A DNA stretch of 53,050 bases from Candidatus Competibacteraceae bacterium (GTDB lineage Bacteria > Pseudomonadota > Gammaproteobacteria > Competibacterales > Competibacteraceae): contig JAEUPW010000029.1 of the NCBI GenBank assembly GCA_016790045.1, positions 1-53,050 of the forward strand. Direction: 5' to 3'. Made by a program: the position numbers and the translations under genes. Shown here piece by piece: positions 1 to 12,550 of this stretch. The notes below the pieces were generated by a model. That model was not told the DNA's origin. It made no database searches and worked only from the letters and a program-made list of their open reading frames with translations. Position 1 is the first letter of the stretch, and each line of letters starts with the position of its first letter.

Positions 1-1
1 C

Positions 2-2017
<2,016 letters not shown>

Positions 2018-2020
2018 TCT

Positions 2021-3457
2021 ATGGGCAAGCCGACCGGTTTTATGGAAATCGTCCGCCACGAGCACGGCTACGCGCCGGTCGCGGAGCGGATCACGCACTT
2101 CCGCGATTTTGTCGCGCCCTTGCCGGAGCCCGCCGTGCGCGAGCAGGCCGCCCGCTGCATGGACTGCGGCATCCCCTACTGCCATCGCGGTTGCCCGGTG
2201 CACAACATCATTCCCGACTGGAACGATCTGGTGTATCGCGGCAACTGGCGCGAGGCGCTGGAGGTGCTGCACTCCACCAACAACTTCCCCGAGTTCACCG
2301 GGCGGATCTGTCCGGCCCCGTGCGAGGCCTCCTGCACCCTCAACTTCAACGATCACCCGGTGACGATCAAGGACATCGAGTGCGCCATCATCGACAAGGG
2401 CTGGGCGGAAGGCTGGGTCCAGCCGCAAATCGCCTCGCACCGCACCGGCAAGCGGGTCGCGGTCATCGGTTCCGGCCCGGCCGGCCTGGCTTGCGCCCAG
2501 CAACTGGCGCGGGCCGGCCACGCCGTGGTGGTGTTCGAAAAGAACGACCGCATCGGCGGCCTGCTCCGTTACGGCATCCCCGATTTCAAGCTCGAAACCC
2601 GGCTGATCGACCGCCGGCTGGCCCAGTTGCGGGCCGAGGGCGTGGAATTTAGGCCCAACAGCCACGTCGGCGCGGAGATTCCGGCGCGCGGCTTGCTGGC
2701 CGAGTTCGACGCCGTGGTGCTCTCGGGCGGCGCCGAACAGCCGCGCGACCTGAACGTGCCGGGGCGCGAGCTGCGCGGCGTTCACTTCGCCATGGATTTT
2801 CTGACCCAGCAAAATCGCCGGGTGGCGGGCGCGAAAATCCTCGCCGAAGACATTCTGGCTGCCGGCAAGGCGGTGGTGGTGATCGGCGGCGGCGACACCG
2901 GTTCCGATTGCGTCGGCACCTCGATCCGCCAGGGCGCGCGCTCGGTCGCGCAACTGGAAATCATGCCCAAGCCGCCGCTGCACGAAAACAAGCTGCTGAC
3001 CTGGCCCGATTGGCCGTTAAAGCTCAGGACCTCAAGCTCCCACGAGGAAGGCTGCGAGCGCGACTGGGCGGTCGCCACCAAACAGTTTCTCGGGCGGGAC
3101 GGCCAGGTGCGGGCGATCCAGGTCGTCCGGCTGGAATGGAAGGCGCAAAACGGGCGGCAAGTCATGGTCGAAGTGGCGGGTAGCGAATTCGAAATCGAAG
3201 CCGATCTGGTGTTGCTGGCGATGGGGTTTGTCCACCCGGCCCACGAAGGGATGCTGAAGGACTTGGGCGTCGCTTTGGACGAGCGAGGCAACGTCGCCGC
3301 CAGCGCCGACGCCTATCAGACCTCGGTCAACAAAATCTTTGCGGCCGGCGACATGCGCCGGGGTCAATCGCTGGTGGTGTGGGCGATCCGCGAGGGCCGG
3401 CAATGCGCTCGCGCGGTGGACGAATATCTGATGGGCAGCTCCGAGCTGCCGATGTGA
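2021..3457 (+). CDS. gltD: Glutamate synthase (NADPH) small subunit
   Basis: The 478-residue protein is the electron-input subunit of glutamate synthase: it oxidises NADPH and passes electrons through FAD and two 4Fe-4S clusters to GltB. N-terminal cysteines at 46, 49, 54 and 58 and at 97, 101 and 105 ([15 protein letters not shown] and CPAPCEASC) are the cluster ligands. A Rossmann FAD motif ([15 protein letters not shown]) lies near residue 147 and the NADPH motif ([13 protein letters not shown]) near 287. Length matches the roughly 470-residue family norm. It follows gltB by 3 bases and ends at a strong hairpin facing the convergent glucan synthase gene. Confidence 0.97.
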   Translation: MGKPTGFMEIVRHEHGYAPVAERITHFRDFVAPLPEPAVREQAARCMDCGIPYCHRGCPVHNIIPDWNDLVYRGNWREALEVLHSTNNFPEFTGRICPAPCEASCTLNFNDHPVTIKDIECAIIDKGWAEGWVQPQIASHRTGKRVAVIGSGPAGLACAQQLARAGHAVVVFEKNDRIGGLLRYGIPDFKLETRLIDRRLAQLRAEGVEFRPNSHVGAEIPARGLLAEFDAVVLSGGAEQPRDLNVPGRELRGVHFAMDFLTQQNRRVAGAKILAEDILAAGKAVVVIGGGDTGSDCVGTSIRQGARSVAQLEIMPKPPLHENKLLTWPDWPLKLRTSSSHEEGCERDWAVATKQFLGRDGQVRAIQVVRLEWKAQNGRQVMVEVAGSEFEIEADLVLLAMGFVHPAHEGMLKDLGVALDERGNVAASADAYQTSVNKIFAAGDMRRGQSLVVWAIREGRQCARAVDEYLMGSSELPM

Positions 3458-3461
3458 AGCG

Positions 3462-3498
3462 CGCGAGGCGCGAAGGCATGATCGCCTCGCGCCTCGCG
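3462..3498. terminator. Hairpin between convergent gltD and glucan synthase gene
   Basis: A perfect 12-base inverted repeat, CGCGAGGCGCGA at 3462-3473 and its complement at 3487-3498, has inner GGC/GCC pairing around a short loop. It sits 5 bases after the gltD stop and about 50 bases before the end of the opposing gene. No clear T-run follows on either strand, so it is terminator-like rather than a textbook intrinsic terminator. Confidence 0.5.
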
Positions 3499-3546
3499 GC
3501 CTCCGGCGGCTCCAGGAAAAGCGAGCCTCCGGGGTGGCGCGTTCTG

Positions 3547-6500
3547 TCAGCCGCGCCCGGCGGGAATCTCGACCTCGACGCGGTGCTCCTGGCGGTCGTC
3601 CGCTAGCGGCACGATCGGTTCGGCCTGCTCCACCCCGTCCACCGTGATCTTCATGTCGCCTTTTGCGCTGGCCAGTTGCGTGACGGCGATGCGATAAACC
3701 GTCTCGCGATAGCGGTAATGGACCGTATAGCCCGGCCAGTCCGCGGGCAGGCACGGGGCGAGATGCAGGCGGTCCGCCGCCAGTCGCACGCCCAGCAAAG
3801 ACTCCACGATCAGCCGATACAGCCAGCCGGCCGATCCGGTGTACCAGCTCCAGCCCCCGCGCCCGGTGTGCGGCGCGACGGCGTACACGTCCGCCGCCAC
3901 CACGTACGGTTCCACCTTGTAGGTGGCCACCGCCTCCGGCGTGAGCGCGTGGTTGATCGGGTTGATGAGACCCAGCAGCTCCCAGGCCCGCGCGCGGTCG
4001 CCCAGCTCGGCGAACGCCATGGTCGCCCAGACCGCGCTGTGGGTGTATTGCCCGCCGTTTTCCCGCACGCCGGGCACGTAGCCTTTGATGTAGCCGGGAT
4101 TCAAATCCGAACTGTCAAACGGCGGGTCGAGCAACTGGATCAAGCCCTTGTCCCGACGCACCAACCGCGCGTCCAGCGAGTCCATCGCCAGGCGCGCGCG
4201 CGCCTCGTCGCTAGCGCCCGAGAGCACCGACCAGCTTTGCGAGATCGAATCGATCTGGCATTCGGCATTGCTCGCCGAGCCCAGCGGCGTGCCGTCGTCG
4301 AAATAGGCGCGGCGGTACCAGGCGCCATCCCAGCCGTGCTCCCGGATGTTTTGCCGCAACCGTTCCGCCTCCTGGCGGCAGTGATCGACGAACTCCAGAT
4401 CGTTTTGCAGGCGGGCGATCTCGCTAAAACGCATCAGCACGTCGTACAGGAAAAAGCCCAGCCAGACGCTCTCGCCCTTGCCGTGGATGCCGACCAGGTT
4501 CATCCCGTCGTTCCAGTCGCCCGCCCCCATCAGCGGCAAGCCGCGCTCGCCGAGCAGTTGCAGGCCACGCAAGATGGCGCGGGTGCAATGGTCGTACAAA
4601 CTTGCCGTTTCCTCGGATAGCGCCGGCAGATCATAATAGGAATCCTCGCCCGCCGGCACCGGGCGGCCTTCCAGAAACGGCACCATTTCCGCCAGAACCC
4701 CGGTATCGCCCGTGGTCAGCACGTAGCGGGCGGTCGCCAGCGGCAGCCAAAGATAATCGTCCGAACAGCGGGTGCGCACGCCCCGGTTCGAGGGCGGATG
4801 CCACCAGTGCTGCACGTCGCCCTCCAAAAACTGGTGCGCCGCGCACAGCAGCAATTGCTCGCGCAGCAGCGCCGGCTCGGCGTGCGCCAGGGCCATCGCG
4901 TCCTGCAATTGGTCGCGAAAACCGAACGCCCCGCCGGACTGGTAATAGCCGCTGCGCGCCCACAGCCGGCACGCCAAAATCTGATAGACCAGCCAGCCGT
5001 TGGCCAGCAGGTTCAACGGCCGATCCGGCGTTTCGACCTGCACCGCGCCCAAGGTCCGGCTCCAGTAATGCCAGACCCCTTCCAGCGCGGCGCGCGCGGC
5101 GGCGGGCCCCCGATAATGGTGCACCAGGGCGCTCGCCTCATCCGCGCCGCGCCGCCCGGCCACCCCGAGCCTGAACACCAGTTCGCGCTCTTGGCCGGGC
5201 CCGAGATCGAAGCTCACCTGGATCGCCGCGCAAGGGTCCAGGGCGACCCCGACCACGCCCGACAGGCGCGCCCGGCCCAGGGCCGCCGGGTTTTCGGGTC
5301 GCCCGTTGCGCCCGAAAAACTCCGTGCGGTCCCCCGTCACGGTCCGGTTCGGGTCGTCCACGTCGAAAAAGGCCAGATGGTCGGCGAATTCGGTGTTGTA
5401 CGGGTTGCGGGCAAACAGAGCGCCGGTGGCCGGATCGATTTCGGTGAACACGAACGGGATCGTTTTCGGCCGCAAATCGCCGAGCACCCATTCGATGTAG
5501 CCGGTCGCCGACAGCCGCCGGGGCTGGTTCGAGGCGTTGCGCACCTTGAGCGTCCAGAATTTGACCGGCGCGTCGATGGCGACGTAAATCCACAGCTCGG
5601 ACTGGATCGCGCCTTCCGCGTGCTCGAACGCGCTGTAGCCGAAACCGTGGCGGCTGACGTAGGCGCCCGCGCCGCGCCGGGGCAGCGGGGTCGGCGACCA
5701 GCAATGGCCGCTTTCCTCGTCGCGCAGATAAAAAAGCTCGCCGCTGGCGTCGGTCACGGGATCGTTGCGCCACGGGGTCAGCCGGAACATGTGCGCGTTT
5801 TCGCACCAGGTATAACCCATCCCGTTTTCCGAAACGACCGTGCCGAACTGGCGGTTCGCCAGCACGTTGGCCCACGGCGCGGGCGTGGGCCGCTCGCGGG
5901 ACGCGGTGATCACGTATTCGTGGCCGTCGGCGGTGAAGCCGCCCAGGCCGTTGAAAAACGCCAGCTCGCGCGACGGTGCCGGCGCCGGCAGCTCGGGGGG
6001 GTGAACGCGGCTCGCGCGAAAATCGGGGACGCGCTTTTGCGGGAGCGCGCGCCGGTGGACCTGTTCCGCCAGCGTGCCGCGGCTGTCGCTGAGGATCGCG
6101 CGCGCCACCGTTTGAAACAGGATCCGGTCCTCGTGCGAGATCTGGTCGGCGGCGCGCACGAAGATGCCGCCGGGACGGTCGATCATCTGCGCCTCGGTGC
6201 CGGCCGCGATCAGCCCCAGAATCTGATCCTGCAACTGCTGGCGGTAGCCGGCGTGGTCTTCGTGCCAGATCACCAGATCCACGGTCAAGCCTTTCAGGCG
6301 CCAGTAGGCGTGCGCCTGCACCAGTTGCCGGACCAGATCGATCTGCGTCGCGTCCCCGATCCGCAGCAGCACGATCGGCGCGTCGCCGGAAATCGCGTAA
6401 CCCCACAGCCCGGATTGGCCGCGCCGGTTCTGGCTGATGACGCTGGCCTCCGCCCGCAGCGAGGCGTTGGCGTAGAGGATCGAGCTGGCCAGATGCGCGT

Positions 6501-9500
6501 ACAGTTGCGCGTCGGCCTGGGTGGCGTCGAGCTGCTGGAGGACCACTTGACCGTGGGTCCAGGCCAGCTCGAAGACCCGGTCCGCCAGCCGCGGGTCCTG
6601 ATATTTGCCGATCAGGTTCCAGACCGCCTCGCGGGTGTCGGCCGCGCCGCACACCAGATCCACCGTCAGGCTTTGCTCCGGGGCGAGCGCGATCCGGCAG
6701 CGCAAAGCGGCGATCGGGTCCAGCACCGAACCGTCGCTGCCCGAGAGCGGGCCGTTTTGCGCCAGCGCCAGCGGCTCGACGGGGGTGCGCCCGCGCCCGA
6801 TAAACCGCATCCGGTCGGTTTCGCACGACAGCTCGCCCACGGTTTCGCCGCGCGCGGCCATCAGGAAAAACAGCCACGGCGGCCGCTCGTCGCGCGAGCG
6901 GGGCCGGCGGGTGCACAGGATCGCCGGGTGCGGGTGCAGGATTTCGGTCTGGGCGAACAGGTTGCTGAACGCCGGGTGCAGCGCGTCGGCGGCCGGCGCG
7001 GCCAGCACCAGCTCGGCGTAGCTGGTCAGCTCGATGACGCGGCGGGAGGGCGAGCGGTTGCTGACGCGGATCCGGCGCAGCTCGATATCGTCCTCGGGCG
7101 AGACCGCGATTTCGGTGTAGGTCTCGATCCCGTGATCGCGGCGGCGGAACTCGGCCCGGCCTTCGGTGAAAATCGCCTCGTAACTCTCCGCTTCCTTGAG
7201 CGTCGGCTGGTGGGCGACCGACCAGAATTCGCCGCTTTCCGCGTCGCGCACGTAACAGAAAGTCCCCCAATGGTCGCGGGTCGTGTCTTCCCGCCAGCGG
7301 GTGAGGGACAGGTCCTTCCAGCGGCTGTGACCGCCGCCGGCGTGGGTGAGCATGACGTGATAGCGGCCGTTGGACAGCAGCTGCGCCTCGGGCAGCGGCG
7401 TGTCCGGCCGGGTGAACACCCGGATCGACGCCGCCTGGCCGCCCTCGCCCAGCGGGCTCGCCGTCAGCTCGCCGGTCGTGTGCGCATGGAACGCCACGGT
7501 CTTGGGGATCCGCTCCTGCAACAGCAAGGCGGTGGCCTGAAACGGCGGCACCGCCTCGAAACGCCGCTGCATCGGGCGATCCAGCAAAAGGTGGGCGAGC
7601 GACAGGAAACTCATGCCCTGATGGTGGGCCATGTAGGAGCGCACCACCGCGTGCGCTTGCCCGCGCGGCAATCGCGAAGGCGTGTAATCGATGGCTTCAA
7701 AGAAACCGTATCTGCCCATGAAGCCGGCGGCGGCGAGCTGTTGCAAGTTCGCGCACGCGGCTTCGGGATCCACCATCAAAGCCAGGGCGGTGGCGTAAGG
7801 GGCGATGACCAGATCCGAAGCCAGGCCGCGATTCAGCCCCAAACCGGGCACGCCGAAGGCGCGGTATTGATAGTTGAGCTGGGCGTCCACCGCGTTGTAC
7901 CCGGATTCCGAAACGCCCCAAGGCACGCCGCGCTGGCGGCCGTACTCGATCTGGCGGGCGACCACCGCCCGATAGGTTTGATCGAGCAGCGTGTGGCGGT
8001 AAGTGGGCATCACCAGCAGCGGCATCAGATACTCGAACATCGAGCCGCTCCAGGAAATCAGCGCCGGCGCGCCCGATTCGACGCTCAACAGCCGGCCCAG
8101 CGCGAACCAGCTCTCCTTGGGCAGTTGCCCTTGCGCCACCGCCACGAACACGCCCAGGCGGACCTCCGAGGCCAGCAGATCGTAGTAGCTGACATCCCGG
8201 CGCCGGTCGCTGAGGTTATAGCCGATCGCCAGCAGGTGCTGCGCCCCGTCGTACAGAAAACGGTAATCCATTTGCGCCAGCTCGCCGGCGTGCAGCGCCA
8301 GTTGCTCGATGGCGGCGATCCGCTCGCGGGCGTGGCGGCTGGCGGCTTGCAGGGCCGGCCGGATCGTCTCCGGCCGCGAGAGCCCCGCGCGGGCGTCGGG
8401 CGCGTCATCCGCGCCGCCCGCGCGGGGGGTCCATTCCAGATCCAGCTTGGCCAGTTGGCGCAGCGTCGGGAGCGCGTCGAGCGCCGGTTCGGCCCATTCG
8501 CCCGATTCGGCGAGCGCGATCCACGGTGCGAGCGACAGCAGTTCCTCCAGGTGGGAGCGGCATTGTCGGGCCAGCGCTTGCGCCCAGTCCCGCGCCGCCG
8601 CATCGGCCGTCCCCGGATTGGCGGCCACCGCTTCGGCTTCGGTCGCCAGTTCCGCCAAGTGCCGGCGCAGCGCGCTCAGCGTGGTGGGCGGGCTTTGGGC
8701 GGCGCGCTCCAGGCTCCGCTGGAAGCGCGACATCGAGGCTGGCGACTCGCCTCGCAGCGCGTCCGCCAAAACGCGAAACGTGTCTTGCAGGCCCTCGATC
8801 CAGCGCGATCCCGCGATGGGCTGGTCGATCAGCCCGCGCAAACCCGCCTGCAACACCAGCAGATGGCCGGCCAGATTGCCGCTGTCCACCGAAGAAATGT
8901 AAATCGGATGCAGCGGTTTTAACGACTGGGTGTCGTACCAGTTATAGAAGTGGCCGCGATAGCGATCCAGCCCGGCCATCGTGCGCAGCGCGCAGCCGGT
9001 GCGGTCGATGACCTCTCCGGTCGTGATGTAACCGAAATCGTGAGCGGTCAGATTCGCCAGCAGCGACAGGCCGATATTGGTCGGGGAAGTCCGGTGCGCG
9101 ACGACTTCGGGGCGCTCCTGATAGTTGTCCGGCGGCAGCCAATAATCTTCCGGGCCGACGAAGGTTTCGAAAAACGACCAGATCTTGCGGGCGACGGCGC
9201 GCAAAAACAGCTCTTGTTCGGAGGTCAGGCGCGACGGCTCGCGCGCCAGGGGCTGGCTCAGCCACCACGCCAGCGCGGGCGACGCCGCCCACAGCGCCAG
9301 GACCGGCCCGGCGACGATCAGCGCGCCGGGGTTGAACCACGCCAGCGCCAGCGCGATCGCCGCAGCGATCGAAGGAGCGCTGCCCATCATGCGATAAAAC
9401 GCGGCCAGATCCGCCCGCTTTTGGCTGGCCGCGTCGGTCGAGGGCGTCCATTCCAGCAAGCCCTGTCCGCTGGTCGCCATCCGCCAGCAAGTGCGCGCGA

Positions 9501-12249
9501 TGGCGTCCAGGCTGTAAAAAGCTTCGTGCGGCAGGCAGGCGATGGTGAAAAGCCCGTGCGCCAACTGCTGGGACATCGAGCCTGCGATCGCGCCAAGATG
9601 CTGGCGCCAGCCGATGTCGCCGGGCTTGCGCAACAGCCCCGGCAACGCGGCGATCACCGGCGGCAACAGCAGGATGCCGAGCGCGCCCAGGGTCCAGAGC
9701 CAGGGCGAGGCCAGCGTCAGCCAGCCCAGCGCCAGCAGCAGGACCAGCGCCGCCGGGGTCAGGCTGCGCCGCAGGTTGTCGAGCACTTTCCAGCGCGACA
9801 GGAGGGTGAGCGGGTTGCCCCGCGCTTGCCCGCGAGCGCCGGGCACCCGGGGCAACAGCCAGTGCGCGATTTGCCAGTCGCCGCGGATCCAGCGGTGGCG
9901 GCGGCTGACGTCCGCGCCGTAAGAGGCCGGATAGTCCTCGTAAAGGTGCACGTCGCTCAGCAAGCCCGAGCGCGCGTAGCAGCCTTCCAGCAAATCGTGG
10001 CTGAGAATCCGGTTTTCGGGGAAGCGCCCGGCCAGCGACCGCTCGAAGGCGTCGACATCGTAGATGCCCTTGCCGATGAAAGACCCCTCTTGAAACCAGT
10101 CTTGGTAGACGTCGGAAACGGCCCGCGTGTACGGGTCGATGCCGGCGTCGCCGCTGTGCAGGCCGGCGTAGCGCGACCGGTTCATCCCGGTCAAGCTCAC
10201 GCTCACCCGGGGTTGCAAAATGCCGTAGCCCGCGCTCACCCGCCCCCGCTCTTCATCGTACTGCGCCCGTATCAGCGGATGCGCCATCACCGCCGCCATC
10301 TCCCGCGCCGCATCGCGCGGCAGTTCAGTGTCGGTGTCCAGCGTGATCACGTAGCGGACGTTTTCCAGGATGGCGGTATCGCCGATCACCCGCGCGAAGC
10401 GATCCCCGGCCTCGCCGCGCAGCAAGGCGTTCAAATCGCCCAGTTTGCCCCGCTTGCGCTCGTAGCCCATCCAGACCCGCTCTGTCGGGTTCCAGCGGCG
10501 CGGCCGGTGAAAGAGAAAGAAGGCGTGATCGCCCCGGTTGCGCGGATACTTCGCGTTGAGCGCGTCGATGCCGCGCGCGGCCGCGTCCACCAGGGCTTCA
10601 TCTCCCGGCAACGTTTCTGCGGCCGCGTCGCGAAAATCGGTCAGCAAGCCAAAATGCAGGTTGTCGTCCGGGTTGGCGAGAAAGCGGACTTCCAGCGCTT
10701 CCAGCAGCTCCTCGACATTTTGCGGGCTGGCGATCAGCGTCGGCGTCACCACCAGCGTGCGGGCGGCGGGCGGGATGCCGTGGGAAAAATCCAGTCGCGG
10801 CAACGCCGTCGGCGTCACCAGCATCGTCGCCAGCCAGTTGGTCAGCGCCACCGCCAGATGGCCGGTCGCCACGGCCGCCAGCACGCCCAGCGCCAGCAGC
10901 AGGCCCGCAGGCGCGCCCTCGGCCTGCGGCCGCTCCAGCAGGAGCGTGGCGAACAGCGCCGTCAGCGAGACGATCGCGCCGAAATACAGCAGCAGCGGAA
11001 CTCGACGGCCCCCGCGCAGCAGCGTTTCCAGCGCGCCGAAGCGAGCTTGCGCGCGGGTTTCCATCTGGCTTAAACCCTCGTCGATCAGGTAATAGCCGAC
11101 GTGCGCGCGCCGGTCGCCCCGCGGGACTTGGGCCGCGCGTTCCCTGGCGAAACCGATCGCGTGGCGCGCCGTTTCGACCTCCGAAATCGCGCTGTTTTTC
11201 GCCAGTTTTTCCACCGCGTGCCGGTAGCAGTCGCGGGTGGCGAAGTCCATCTTGCCGTAAACGCCGCTCGGGTCTTCTCGCAACACATGTTCGACCGCGC
11301 TCAGCGTTTCCACGAACTCGCGCCAGTCCATCGCGCCCAGGGCCCTGAGGCTTCCGATGCTGTTGCTGATGGACACTTGATCGGCGGCTTGGTGTTGGGC
11401 CTCCAACTGGACGATCTGCTCGATGGTGGAATCCGATTCGGCGAGATGTTGCTCGACCCACGCCAGCGGCAGCGCCGACGCGGCGCTGTGTCCCCGCAGC
11501 CGGCGGGCCAATTCCGCCACGAAAGCGCTCGACAGCGGCGGGTTCGACCGCGCCAAGTCCGCGACCACCAGCACCAGATTCTTCGGGTCCTTTTCGGCCA
11601 TGGCGGTCAGCCGCCCGGCCCAGGTGTCGGCCAAATCGCGGTCGGTCGTGCCGGCCGCGACCCGGACCGCGACCCGTCGCAGGTTTTCGATCAGGGCCAG
11701 GCGCAGCATGATCGGCACCGCCCACAGTTCGCCCAGCTTGAGCGTCGAAACCGTCTGGTAGGCGGCGATAAAGCGGCTCAGCGTGTCCGGGTCCACCCGG
11801 CCGTCGCCGTGCGCGATGATTTCCAAAGCGAGGTCGTAGACCCTGGGCAGGCCCGAGGACGGCCCGCCGAGCAGGCGCGGCAGTTCCCGGCTGTAACCTT
11901 TGGGCAGATGGCGCTTGGCGGTGCGAATTTGCTCTTCGAGCAGATAAAAATTGTCCAGCAACCACTCGCCGGCCGGCGCGATCCGGGATTGGGCCGCGAC
12001 GGCGGCGGTCAACAAGGCGCTCACTTGCGTCAGGATCCGCTCGTTCTCGGTCAAGCGCCCGAGCAGCAGGTCCGGCGCGGCCTGGGGCGCCAGCCGATGC
12101 GAGGCCGCGAGGCGCTTGCCGTGCCGGTCCATCTGCGCGGCGCTGAACAGTTCCGCGCGCAGCGGCAGATCGTCGGCGATGCGGGCGGGGAACGGCTCCG
12201 GGTCGAGAAAGCGCGCTTTCAGCGCGGACAAGGTTTCACCAATGGCCAT
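3547..12249 (-). CDS. Cyclic beta-1,2-glucan synthase-like protein (NdvB/ChvB family, GT84-GH94)
   Basis: This 2900-residue inner-membrane enzyme class polymerises UDP-glucose into beta-1,2-glucan, cyclises it and trims it. The ATG at 12249 is chosen over an upstream ATG (12327) because AAGGA precedes it at good distance. Membrane segments lie near residues 420-480. A GT84 glycosyltransferase domain follows, with LDTDTEL near 636 and RWIRGDWQ near 785, then more membrane helices near 825-880. A glycoamylase-like domain lies around 1400-1550 (MFEYLMPLLVMP, SESGYNAVD). After it come beta-sandwich and GH94 phosphorylase-like modules, with GDWNDGMNLVG near 2578. Length and domain order match NdvB/ChvB (about 2800-2900 residues). 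These are best known in rhizobia, Agrobacterium and Brucella. The exact linkage of the product is inferred from the family only. Confidence 0.9.
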   Translation of the reverse strand: MAIGETLSALKARFLDPEPFPARIADDLPLRAELFSAAQMDRHGKRLAASHRLAPQAAPDLLLGRLTENERILTQVSALLTAAVAAQSRIAPAGEWLLDNFYLLEEQIRTAKRHLPKGYSRELPRLLGGPSSGLPRVYDLALEIIAHGDGRVDPDTLSRFIAAYQTVSTLKLGELWAVPIMLRLALIENLRRVAVRVAAGTTDRDLADTWAGRLTAMAEKDPKNLVLVVADLARSNPPLSSAFVAELARRLRGHSAASALPLAWVEQHLAESDSTIEQIVQLEAQHQAADQVSISNSIGSLRALGAMDWREFVETLSAVEHVLREDPSGVYGKMDFATRDCYRHAVEKLAKNSAISEVETARHAIGFARERAAQVPRGDRRAHVGYYLIDEGLSQMETRAQARFGALETLLRGGRRVPLLLYFGAIVSLTALFATLLLERPQAEGAPAGLLLALGVLAAVATGHLAVALTNWLATMLVTPTALPRLDFSHGIPPAARTLVVTPTLIASPQNVEELLEALEVRFLANPDDNLHFGLLTDFRDAAAETLPGDEALVDAAARGIDALNAKYPRNRGDHAFFLFHRPRRWNPTERVWMGYERKRGKLGDLNALLRGEAGDRFARVIGDTAILENVRYVITLDTDTELPRDAAREMAAVMAHPLIRAQYDEERGRVSAGYGILQPRVSVSLTGMNRSRYAGLHSGDAGIDPYTRAVSDVYQDWFQEGSFIGKGIYDVDAFERSLAGRFPENRILSHDLLEGCYARSGLLSDVHLYEDYPASYGADVSRRHRWIRGDWQIAHWLLPRVPGARGQARGNPLTLLSRWKVLDNLRRSLTPAALVLLLALGWLTLASPWLWTLGALGILLLPPVIAALPGLLRKPGDIGWRQHLGAIAGSMSQQLAHGLFTIACLPHEAFYSLDAIARTCWRMATSGQGLLEWTPSTDAASQKRADLAAFYRMMGSAPSIAAAIALALAWFNPGALIVAGPVLALWAASPALAWWLSQPLAREPSRLTSEQELFLRAVARKIWSFFETFVGPEDYWLPPDNYQERPEVVAHRTSPTNIGLSLLANLTAHDFGYITTGEVIDRTGCALRTMAGLDRYRGHFYNWYDTQSLKPLHPIYISSVDSGNLAGHLLVLQAGLRGLIDQPIAGSRWIEGLQDTFRVLADALRGESPASMSRFQRSLERAAQSPPTTLSALRRHLAELATEAEAVAANPGTADAAARDWAQALARQCRSHLEELLSLAPWIALAESGEWAEPALDALPTLRQLAKLDLEWTPRAGGADDAPDARAGLSRPETIRPALQAASRHARERIAAIEQLALHAGELAQMDYRFLYDGAQHLLAIGYNLSDRRRDVSYYDLLASEVRLGVFVAVAQGQLPKESWFALGRLLSVESGAPALISWSGSMFEYLMPLLVMPTYRHTLLDQTYRAVVARQIEYGRQRGVPWGVSESGYNAVDAQLNYQYRAFGVPGLGLNRGLASDLVIAPYATALALMVDPEAACANLQQLAAAGFMGRYGFFEAIDYTPSRLPRGQAHAVVRSYMAHHQGMSFLSLAHLLLDRPMQRRFEAVPPFQATALLLQERIPKTVAFHAHTTGELTASPLGEGGQAASIRVFTRPDTPLPEAQLLSNGRYHVMLTHAGGGHSRWKDLSLTRWREDTTRDHWGTFCYVRDAESGEFWSVAHQPTLKEAESYEAIFTEGRAEFRRRDHGIETYTEIAVSPEDDIELRRIRVSNRSPSRRVIELTSYAELVLAAPAADALHPAFSNLFAQTEILHPHPAILCTRRPRSRDERPPWLFFLMAARGETVGELSCETDRMRFIGRGRTPVEPLALAQNGPLSGSDGSVLDPIAALRCRIALAPEQSLTVDLVCGAADTREAVWNLIGKYQDPRLADRVFELAWTHGQVVLQQLDATQADAQLYAHLASSILYANASLRAEASVISQNRRGQSGLWGYAISGDAPIVLLRIGDATQIDLVRQLVQAHAYWRLKGLTVDLVIWHEDHAGYRQQLQDQILGLIAAGTEAQMIDRPGGIFVRAADQISHEDRILFQTVARAILSDSRGTLAEQVHRRALPQKRVPDFRASRVHPPELPAPAPSRELAFFNGLGGFTADGHEYVITASRERPTPAPWANVLANRQFGTVVSENGMGYTWCENAHMFRLTPWRNDPVTDASGELFYLRDEESGHCWSPTPLPRRGAGAYVSRHGFGYSAFEHAEGAIQSELWIYVAIDAPVKFWTLKVRNASNQPRRLSATGYIEWVLGDLRPKTIPFVFTEIDPATGALFARNPYNTEFADHLAFFDVDDPNRTVTGDRTEFFGRNGRPENPAALGRARLSGVVGVALDPCAAIQVSFDLGPGQERELVFRLGVAGRRGADEASALVHHYRGPAAARAALEGVWHYWSRTLGAVQVETPDRPLNLLANGWLVYQILACRLWARSGYYQSGGAFGFRDQLQDAMALAHAEPALLREQLLLCAAHQFLEGDVQHWWHPPSNRGVRTRCSDDYLWLPLATARYVLTTGDTGVLAEMVPFLEGRPVPAGEDSYYDLPALSEETASLYDHCTRAILRGLQLLGERGLPLMGAGDWNDGMNLVGIHGKGESVWLGFFLYDVLMRFSEIARLQNDLEFVDHCRQEAERLRQNIREHGWDGAWYRRAYFDDGTPLGSASNAECQIDSISQSWSVLSGASDEARARLAMDSLDARLVRRDKGLIQLLDPPFDSSDLNPGYIKGYVPGVRENGGQYTHSAVWATMAFAELGDRARAWELLGLINPINHALTPEAVATYKVEPYVVAADVYAVAPHTGRGGWSWYTGSAGWLYRLIVESLLGVRLAADRLHLAPCLPADWPGYTVHYRYRETVYRIAVTQLASAKGDMKITVDGVEQAEPIVPLADDRQEHRVEVEIPAGRG

Positions 12250-12300
12250 GCGATCCGTCCTTATGGGGGTTCCCGGTGCGAGCGGGTTTTGGGTCCGGCT

Positions 12301-12331
12301 GCTTTTGCCGCGCCTTGGGCGCGGCAAAAGC
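12301..12331. repeat. Perfect 14-base inverted repeat upstream of the glucan synthase gene
   Basis: GCTTTTGCCGCGCC (12301-12314) is followed by a 3-base spacer and its exact complement (12318-12331). It lies in the thiM to glucan-synthase gap, about 50 bases before the synthase start. Neither strand has a T-run after it, so it could be an RNA hairpin in the synthase leader, a weak terminator or a protein-binding site. Confidence 0.5.
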
Positions 12332-12520
12332 CAGGCGGGCCGTCTTTATGCGCTGTCCGGCATCGGCGCGAGAGGTCTTCGGGTCGGCCGCTTAACCTCG
12401 TCCGCTGCGGGCAAGGCGCGGGTCGCGGCGCGTGGTGGGCTGCCGCTATGGGCTTTCGACCGGGCCTCGGCCGGGTGGTTCATGATAGTCGCCGCGAACT
12501 TGGGCGGCGAGAGCGCGGGA

Positions 12521-12539
12521 AACGCCGAAAATCGGCGTT
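12521..12539 (-). terminator. Candidate terminator after thiM
   Basis: An 8-base stem (AACGCCGA and its complement TCGGCGTT) with an AAA/TTT loop lies 12 bases beyond the thiM stop on the minus strand. Only a short TTT follows, so strength is uncertain. It would end the glgC-malQ-guaC-thiM transcript. Confidence 0.45.
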
Positions 12540-12550
12540 AAATTAGAATT

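Noticed and set aside
4798..8922. Very long open frame (1374 codons) on the plus strand
   Set aside because: It is antisense to the glucan synthase gene. Its product is rich in Arg, Gly, Gln and Ala with no family resemblance, as expected from a GC-rich shadow frame.
8950..11073. Another long plus-strand open frame of 707 codons
   Set aside because: Same antisense shadow of the glucan synthase gene; low-complexity composition and no domains.
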